Assembly: GCA_004194705.1 (NCBI GenBank)
Contig: SADC01000900.1
Location: 228,609-292,608, forward strand
Length of the DNA stretch: 64,000 bases
Reading direction: 5' to 3'
From: Ditylenchus dipsaci
Lineage: Eukaryota; Nematoda; Chromadorea; Rhabditida; Anguinidae
Of the stretch, positions 44,020 to 64,000 are shown piece by piece. Under the pieces are notes generated by a model, which saw only the letters and a program-made list of their open reading frames with translations, was not told the DNA's origin and ran no database searches. The number at the start of each line of letters is the position of its first letter. Position 1 is the stretch's first letter. The position numbers were made by a program, and so were the translations under genes.

Positions 44020-47000
44020 GAAATAAAAGTATTGAGCACAAAAAATGCAAAATCAAGGGTGGTCGGGATAACGGAAAAAACCAATAGGGCTCCATATGTG
44101 TTCGAGATTCGCCAAAAATATGCCTCAATATCTGAGTAGCACCCAAATTTTATACCCAGCGTAAAATGTACATAAAAAATAACATTAAAAAAAATTTGGG
44201 TGATTGAAATCTTAGATTTGAAAAAGTAAGAGAAAATAATTTCGCTATACTTTTTGGCAAAATTTTCAAAAATACAAGTATAATAGACCCTTAAAAATAG
44301 GCTTAGTGTCAAAAAGTAGTAAATAAGGTCATTAACAATACTATTTAGCAAACTGCTCGCTTCTAGTCCAGTTTTAGCGCCATTTGAAGTGTGACTGATT
44401 GTTCAGCATGTAGTTTAAGTGTTGCTCTTGGAGTTTTCTTAATGTCTTTTTATAAGATATTATTTATTTCCCACCCTTTTTCTATTTCACTTTTGAATTT
44501 GGAGGAAGGGAACAAGTATGTCGACAATAGAGTGGTTTTCTTTGTTTTAAAAATATTTGTTGCTTTTTAAAAAATTGTTCAACGAATTGCGATTCTTTAT
44601 TTAGCACAGCTGGATATAAAATTATTTTTTATTGTCTGGAACCTTTATAAGAAAATGGAAAAAAATTAAAAGCGCTAGATTGTAGCTGGAAACGGCCCGA
44701 AAAGCTAAAAATGCACCCCGGTTTTCTTAGTGTTGTCAAAAAAAACTGAAAGTTATAATTTAAATTTGATGTATGATAGCATCTTGTAGTCCTGAATTTT
44801 AGCTTCTAGCAAGCTAACAAGCTTTACTTAGTAATTTTATGAAACTTAAAGATTTAGGTTTTGGAATTTTTTTTATGTTTTTCTAAATTTTAATCACTAC
44901 ATAGTATTTAGCATGTGTGGGTGTGTATGTATGTGTGTCATACGTTTTTTTATTTGATTTTTTTTCTGTTGTTTTTTCAGAAGAAAGTCTGAAAAATCTC
45001 TCTGATACCTAGTAGGCCATGATTTTGGCTTTTGAAAAAGTATTGTCTCGAAATCATGTTCAGTTAATGATTTGAATCGATTATAAGGTCGGCATCAACC
45101 TAAAATGCCAAATCTGATTTTTTAGGGGAAGGGGGGAACTTTTCTGTATTTTAAAGGGGGTGGGGAACTTTTACGTCTACTGACATCGACTATTTTTACT
45201 ATTTTTTCATAAATTTTATTTACTCGTCTCAAATGTTTTTATACCGTTTTGTAGCTGAAAGTTTTCTCTATCGATTGACTGGTCGAACAGCCTAATTGAA
45301 AATAAGTTTTGGGAAAACCACACCAACTTCACATTAAAAACACGTCTGAGGCTTAACTTGGATTTTGGTGTGAAGTGGTGTGATTTACTCAAAAATTATT
45401 TTTAATCAGACTGTTTGACCACTCAATCGAAAAATCTAAGCTACAAAACGGTGTAAAAAATGATATGAGAAAACAAAATTTCCGGAAGAGCAGCTCTTCC
45501 ATCCTGAAAAAAAATATTCTCTAAAACAATTGCAAAAATTTAAAAAGATTTTTTTCATAAAAAAGTCATTTTTCGGAGACTGAGCATAGTCAATATGCAT
45601 GTAAACTTATTCTTTTATAAACTAAAAGCTAGGGTTGGGATATCTCCGGAGATTTTCTAAGTCGGAGATATCTCCGGAGATATAACTGGTGATTTTCTAA
45701 TTTTCTGGGGATTTTCGGAGATTTTCCAAATTAGGAACTTCAACCTTTCTGGCATGAAGAACATTAACTTTATACATAAATCAAAACAATATCAATCATA
45801 ATTACCAGTAGACAAATCATGGTCATCATAATCATGATTTTTTCCTACTTTTTTCTACACTTTATCCATAAACCCCACCTAAAACAACCTCCTTCACACG
45901 ATAGGCATAAAAATAGAGATCGGAAATCGAGGTACCAAATTTTCTTATAGCCGGTCCAAAATTACAAAAAATCGCTTTTCATTGGTATACACACAGCCTA
46001 TTTGCCCCTAGTTGCAAATAAGCTGCAGATACTTCTTTCTTGAATTTAAATAAATAATATTTGGTCAAGCTGTTAAAAAGCAGTATTTTCTAATAAATTA
46101 GTAAAGAGTAAATATTTATTGCAAAAGGTTAATTGAGGCATTCTAAAATGACAATAAAGAAAATTCTCAAGACTACAACAATTAGAGACGGTGTCTGCAC
46201 ATGTGTACTTGCATAGCAGACATTATTATTATTTTGTTTGTGCCTACCGCCTCTCCTACGCCCTATCTTAAATATTTGTGCTGTCTCTCTTTCTCTAACC
46301 TGCACTTAATCCTATAAGTTTGTGGTCTGGAAAGATGTAAATAAAGAGAATTTTCGCTCTAAATTCGTATTACCTTTAAATACAGGGCCTTTTTGAAGAC
46401 CCGATGAAAAATTTTTGGCAGCCCTACTTGTGTAGTAGGGCTTTATATAACGAGTCCTAAAAAATCATATTTTTTGTCTAAATAACCAATTATTGTTTCC
46501 AAACCATTTTTTCGCACATCTTTAGATAGTATTTAGAGTTTTTTCAACGCTGCATTTTTAGCACTTTCTAGTGTAAGTCAGGGTCGCTGAACATGATGCG
46601 CTAATCAGGATAGCTGAGAATATGTCCTTAAAAAAGTTCTAATTAGGATAGCTGAGGATACGTCCTTAAAAAAGTGCTAATTTTAAGCACATGGATATCA
46701 ATGGTCCGGTATGGGTTTTTGGTCCGGTACCGCTATAGTGGCTACTGTAGCTAAAAAAACACACACCGAAATGCTGATTTCTACCGTAAATTACTAATTT
46801 CCCCGGTAAATTTGGTGGTTTGTGCAACTCAAGTCAACATTTTGCGGGAAAACGAATTTTTCAGTCAGAAATTACGTTAAACTGGTCAGAATTCCGCTCA
46901 AGAGTGTCCAGAATCCACTGAAATTCGGTTTTCGTGGGCTTGCTAAAGAGCCTAGGCTTTTTGCGAGTCCTGAAGTATGTTTTTATTTTACTTTAAAGAA

Positions 47001-47410
47001 TCTGGCGTATTTTTTTGCTCTATCGCATGGTAGAAACTTTTGAATAAAAAAGAGGCCTTATCACTTGTTATTTTGCATATCTATGTGTTAACAATGGAAT
47101 AAAAAATGACGCACTTTTTTCTTTTGATTAAAATTGAGATCTTCACCTTTGAAGATGCATTAGCAGAAATCTCGACTTAAGTGGTTCAGTAGGCCCGGAG
47201 ATACCAAAACTTTTGCAATTTGTTTTCACTATCGTGTTCAGCGCAAAATTCTGCGATAGAAACCATATTTTCTTTCGCTCCGGCACCGGAGTATTAAGCG
47301 AAAAATCAAAGCAAACACAAAAATTGGGCAACACTTCACAGGGAGATTTAAACGAGAGATCTTTTCCTAGAACAAAGGCTAAATAAAAATTATTTGATAG
47401 CCTATGAAGA
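44020..47410. other. Gene-free stretch with inverted repeats and GGAGATATCTCC repeats
   Basis: Contains an inverted repeat around 45230-45460 (CCGTTTTGTAGCTGAAAG-type arms), a short tandem run of CGGAGATATCTCC at 45645-45695, and a decayed end of the 8329 family at 46757-46950. No supported gene. Confidence 0.5.
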
Positions 47411-47414
47411 GTAA

Positions 47415-60587
<13,173 letters not shown>

Positions 60588-60644
60588 ATAGTTCTAGTAC
60601 AATTGGATGACAACACAGTACTAAATGTGATAGAAGTTTATACA

Positions 60645-62815
60645 GGGTGTCCTGAGACATTTTAAACACATTAAAAGGTCATAACTTTTTTGATCGAATT
60701 CTAAAGATCTGTCGACGACTATTGACTTAGAACAAATATCAACTTCTTTTGGTATATAATAGCTACGATACAATGACTACGAGTGATTTTCGTCTTTTGT
60801 GTTAAAAAATTGTGTTTTTTCCATGGTTCGCAAAACAGCAAATTTGCTGAAATGCAGCAAAAATAATTGGCGTTGTGTGTTTATTGAAAACAGCAAAATT
60901 GCAGCAAAAATGCAGCAAAATTTTTGCTGCATTTCAGCAAAATTTTGCTGCATTTCTCCGTCTCCCACATATTACGCGTTTTGCATTTTTTCAACTATAA
61001 TTTTTGCTTTTTTTCTTTCTGCAGTCAGAAAATATATGAAACATCCGTATAACAGCAATACCTAGGCTATATGCAGCCCGTAAAAGTCACTCTGAAAGGG
61101 GAGGGAGGGATTTTCATATAAGCATCGGCTAGGTCACAGGTTCAAATCCACCTGGATGCATGACCTATTTTTCACACCATTTTTCATATTTTATTTTCAA
61201 GTTTGGTATGAAAATAATGCTCATCCTCATGGCTATCCGGCGAGACTATCAGTGCATGGTTAAACAACTATAACAGCTGAGTTGAAGGCTGAAGCCTACC
61301 TGAATCAGCTGCCTCATTTTGTGTTTTTCCTTGATTGATGTTTTGTATCTTCTTTACAATTACACATTTTTATACCAATGTGTAGCCATGATTCTAGCTA
61401 TGGCTTATATCTAAGCTATAATAAAGTTGAAAATCGGAATTTAGTAATAAATAAAATTTAAAATCGTCCAATCTAGGCCATCCTATTCGTCGAACATACT
61501 CTCTTTTCTCTTGATCAAACCTTCGCGAGCTACCAACTTTTTATAGTAATTTTAATGTGAAAGCATTTATATATTATTCCTCGTGCAACTCTGACTCTAA
61601 AAAAGGAACAAAAGAAAGAGATAAGGACAGATTAGAAGGATGACAGCGAAGACGAAGAAGGGATTCAGAACTTTTCAGACACCTCTTGAGCCTAAAAGCT
61701 TCTAGGATTGACTTAGGTTTGGTCTATCAAACGAAAAAAATGCTGTAAATCGCCAATCTAAATGGCGAAAATCTTTAAAAAATTATAAGTTTACCATCAC
61801 TCACGATCAGTACTCAGGTGGCCCGATCTTCGTAGTTGAGTAGTTGGTGGACCCAGGTGGGGTACCCAGCTGGTGTTACTCAGGTGAGGGATACCAATAT
61901 GAGGAGTACCTAGGACGGGAATAACCATGAGGTAGTACTCAGTGGTGGTACCCAGGGGGAGTACACAGGATAGAGCTACGCAGAAAAGAGGTACCAAGGT
62001 GGAGTAGTATCGAGTAATCCAAAAAGATTCGAAAATATTGAAAATTTCGCGTAGGTAGCTTCTTGCCCCATCGACTTACCCAGGAAAATCGGTGACAGAA
62101 TTTAAGCTACCTGTAAGCTCTTCTATACGAAACACAAAATATATTATATTTAAACAAATATGAATGAGTTGCAGACAAATAAAATTCAAACTTAAACTTT
62201 TTTATGATTTTCCGAATTTTTCCAAACCATCCTGTACACGGGGGGCTCTCAAGTGGGATCCCAGTTTGGGTACCCAGCAGTCCCTCTTGTCGGATAGACA
62301 TTAGAATGAGCATTATTTTCATACCAAACTTGAAAATAAAATATGAAAAATGGTGTGAAAAATAGGTCATGCATCCAGGTGGATTTGAACCTGTGACCTA
62401 GCCGATGCTAATATGAAAATCCCTCCCTCCCCTTTCAGAGTGACTTTTACGGATGCATATAGCCTAGGTATTGCTGTTATACGGATGTTTCATATATTTT
62501 CTGACTACAGAAAGAAAGAAAGCAAAAAAATAGTTGGAAAAATGCAAAACGCGTAATATGTGGGAGACGGAGAAATGCAGCAAAATTTTGCTAAATGCAG
62601 CAAAAATTTTGCTGCATTTTTGCTGCAATTTTGCTGTTTCAATAAACACACAACGCCAATTATTTTTGCTGCATTTCAGCAAATTTGCTGTTTTGCGAAC
62701 CATGGTTTTTTCTGAGTCGATCTGCGTCATCATATTTTCGACACTGGATCTAAAAAAGGAAAAAAAACACTTCTTTTCGAAGTGTTTTAAATTTGTTGGG
62801 ACACCTTGTGAAAAC
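60645..62815. mobile_element. 2.2-kb inverted-repeat element upstream of the Srt gene
   Basis: Arms 60825-61230 and 62305-62705 are long inverse copies (poly TTTGCTGCA units, CTAGGTCACAGGTTCAAATC, GGATGCATGACC). Outer ends ACAGGGTGTCC and GGACACCTTGT are also mirrored. The arms contain a B-box-like GGTTCAAATCC. The middle (61230-62300) is partly GC-richer, with GGTACCCAG units. No transposase frame is visible. Confidence 0.7.
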
Positions 62816-64000
62816 ATAACACGCCTCGATCTAAAGTAGTTTTTTATTTTTGTTTTTAAGACTAGGGGGAGGGGTATCGGCGTTATTTTGCACAATGTTG
62901 AAATGAATAGCCCCAAAACCGCCTAGATCTGCACCACGAGTAGTATAGTACCCCCTTTTTCGGCGGGTAGCTAAGGAAGGGAAGGAGATTATGAGAGCGG
63001 CATGAGAGTGAAAATATTCTATGATTCGGGAAAGGTCAAATTGAAATCAAATTTCGAGAATAGTTCAGTTTAATACAATAATTGAAATGTCCTAGTCTAA
63101 GCCTGAACAGTGTTTGAAAGCCAAGCCTAAGTTATTTTTATTTTTTTTTGTGATAACCCGAGTGTTAAATAATTATATATGAGCATGAGTTAGTTTTGAT
63201 TTTTTTGTAATAACACAAGTCTAAAATCATTTAATTTAGAACAAAGTTATTTCTTGAACTCTTGTAATAATTTGAGTCTGAAATATCTATTTGTAAGAGC
63301 AATTCCATTTGTTGCCTATTTAAGCAATTTACCCAATATATTTATAACAATGAAACAAATATTGAGACTAGCTACCCCAGACTTAAGGTCTCTAAGTTCA
63401 GAACAGTTATGTGAAAAACCTAGCATGAGTATAATTCTAGCTTTTTTAAAACCGCCGTATTCCAATGCTATATTAGAAAGCCAGTCCATGCACCGGAATA
63501 CGTTAACTGATCAAGGGATCATATAAATATTTTTTTCAAATTTTTTATTATTTTTACTTGTTTTCATGTTTTTTTAGTTTTAAAATTATTCGTAACCAAA
63601 AGGTAAAATCTGTAGTCGAGCGATAGCCTTTCTATTACAAGGAGAGTATTTTTAGACTGCTTTTTAGATATTACTGTGGATTGCTTGTTTGTAAGAATTC
63701 TATTATATTCAGATACAATAGGAGAGTCTTGTCCTACACTTGTCTTTTAAAGCTTCATAGGTGAATATAGAACATGTTTTAGAATCTAGGGTTAATACTC
63801 GTACTATTGTATCGTTTTACTAATCCTTTTGAGTCTTTCAATTTCAATCCGTTTGCTTAGGTCCAGATGCAACAAATTCTCAATTGTATAGTTTGAATAT
63901 TCTCGAGTCATTTCACTAGATAACTCCTTCCTTTATTGGTTGGTACCTTTTGGTGTTTGAAAATTACTGAGTCAGTGTCTGTGTACAAAAGCTGACACCA
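62815..64000. other. AT-rich end of window, no repeat boundary recognised
   Basis: Apart from the candidate exon at 63254-63526 I see no supported feature here. Confidence 0.4.
63254..63526 (+). CDS. Candidate terminal exon of an unidentified plus-strand gene
   Basis: An open frame of about 90 codons in otherwise stop-rich DNA, with a balanced amino-acid composition in its second half (LATPDLRSLSSEQLCEKPSM, later LKPPYSNAILESQ) and ending TLTDQGII before TAA. Possible acceptors are the TTTGAG near 63275 or the ATTGAG near 63364; the only internal ATG with a long tail is near 63350. The AT-rich DNA after the stop would suit a 3' UTR. No family recognised, and no upstream exon found between 62.8 and 63.25 kb. 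Confidence 0.3.
   Translation: MNSCNNLSLKYLFVRAIPFVAYLSNLPNIFITMKQILRLATPDLRSLSSEQLCEKPSMSIILAFLKPPYSNAILESQSMHRNTLTDQGII

Noticed and set aside
44925..44945. Short GTGTGTATGTATGTGTGTC run
   Set aside because: A simple microsatellite too short to be informative.

Overview
This is eukaryotic nuclear DNA, AT-rich, gene-poor and full of palindromic repeats. Real coding sequence is split into small exons (28 to about 400 nt) with GT-AG (twice GC-AG) introns, so the long six-frame ORFs are mostly shadows. The best taxonomic marker is an Srt-family serpentine chemoreceptor, a family known from nematodes. The Shaw-type potassium channel (closest in style to nematode EGL-36) and the TTTCAG/TTTTAG acceptors a few bases before several start codons (possible spliced-leader sites) agree. 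I infer a nematode with a larger, more repeat-rich genome than Caenorhabditis; I cannot name the species.

Layout. 1-13.3 kb: no convincing gene; fold-back elements, a pogo-like element, hAT-like MITEs and a 2.1-kb palindrome with a nested transposon. 13.8-29.0 kb, minus strand: a Shaw (Kv3) channel locus. Seven exons at 26.0-29.0 kb encode a complete T1 tetramerisation domain; ten more (20.2-25.1 kb) encode a first S1-S6 core and tail (cassette A). A second complete S1-S6 core and tail (cassette B, 13.8-18.3 kb) follows, with no T1 exons of its own in the window. The last T1 exon ends in phase 0 and both S1 exons start in phase 0, so one T1 module could be spliced to either core. 29-47 kb: repeats, with a small two-ORF unit near 36.3-36.6 kb. 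47.4-60.6 kb, minus strand: a complete Srt receptor of seven coding exons, with a 10.8-kb first intron. That intron holds the ribosomal protein S28 gene (same strand) and the 3' end of an unidentified plus-strand gene. 60.6-64 kb: a 2.2-kb inverted-repeat element just upstream of the Srt start, then a possible plus-strand terminal exon.

The repeats are informative. Several have readable target-site duplications (8 bp, 9 bp, TA or TTAA). Two related elements with 9-bp duplications, plus a third relative, share an internal core that folds into two hairpins. Paired positions in those hairpins have changed together between copies, which suggests a conserved RNA or DNA structure. Others carry tRNA-like modules (SINEs) or captured coding fragments. 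Gene models were built by eye from reading frame, splice-site and phase agreement plus family motifs; nothing was searched.
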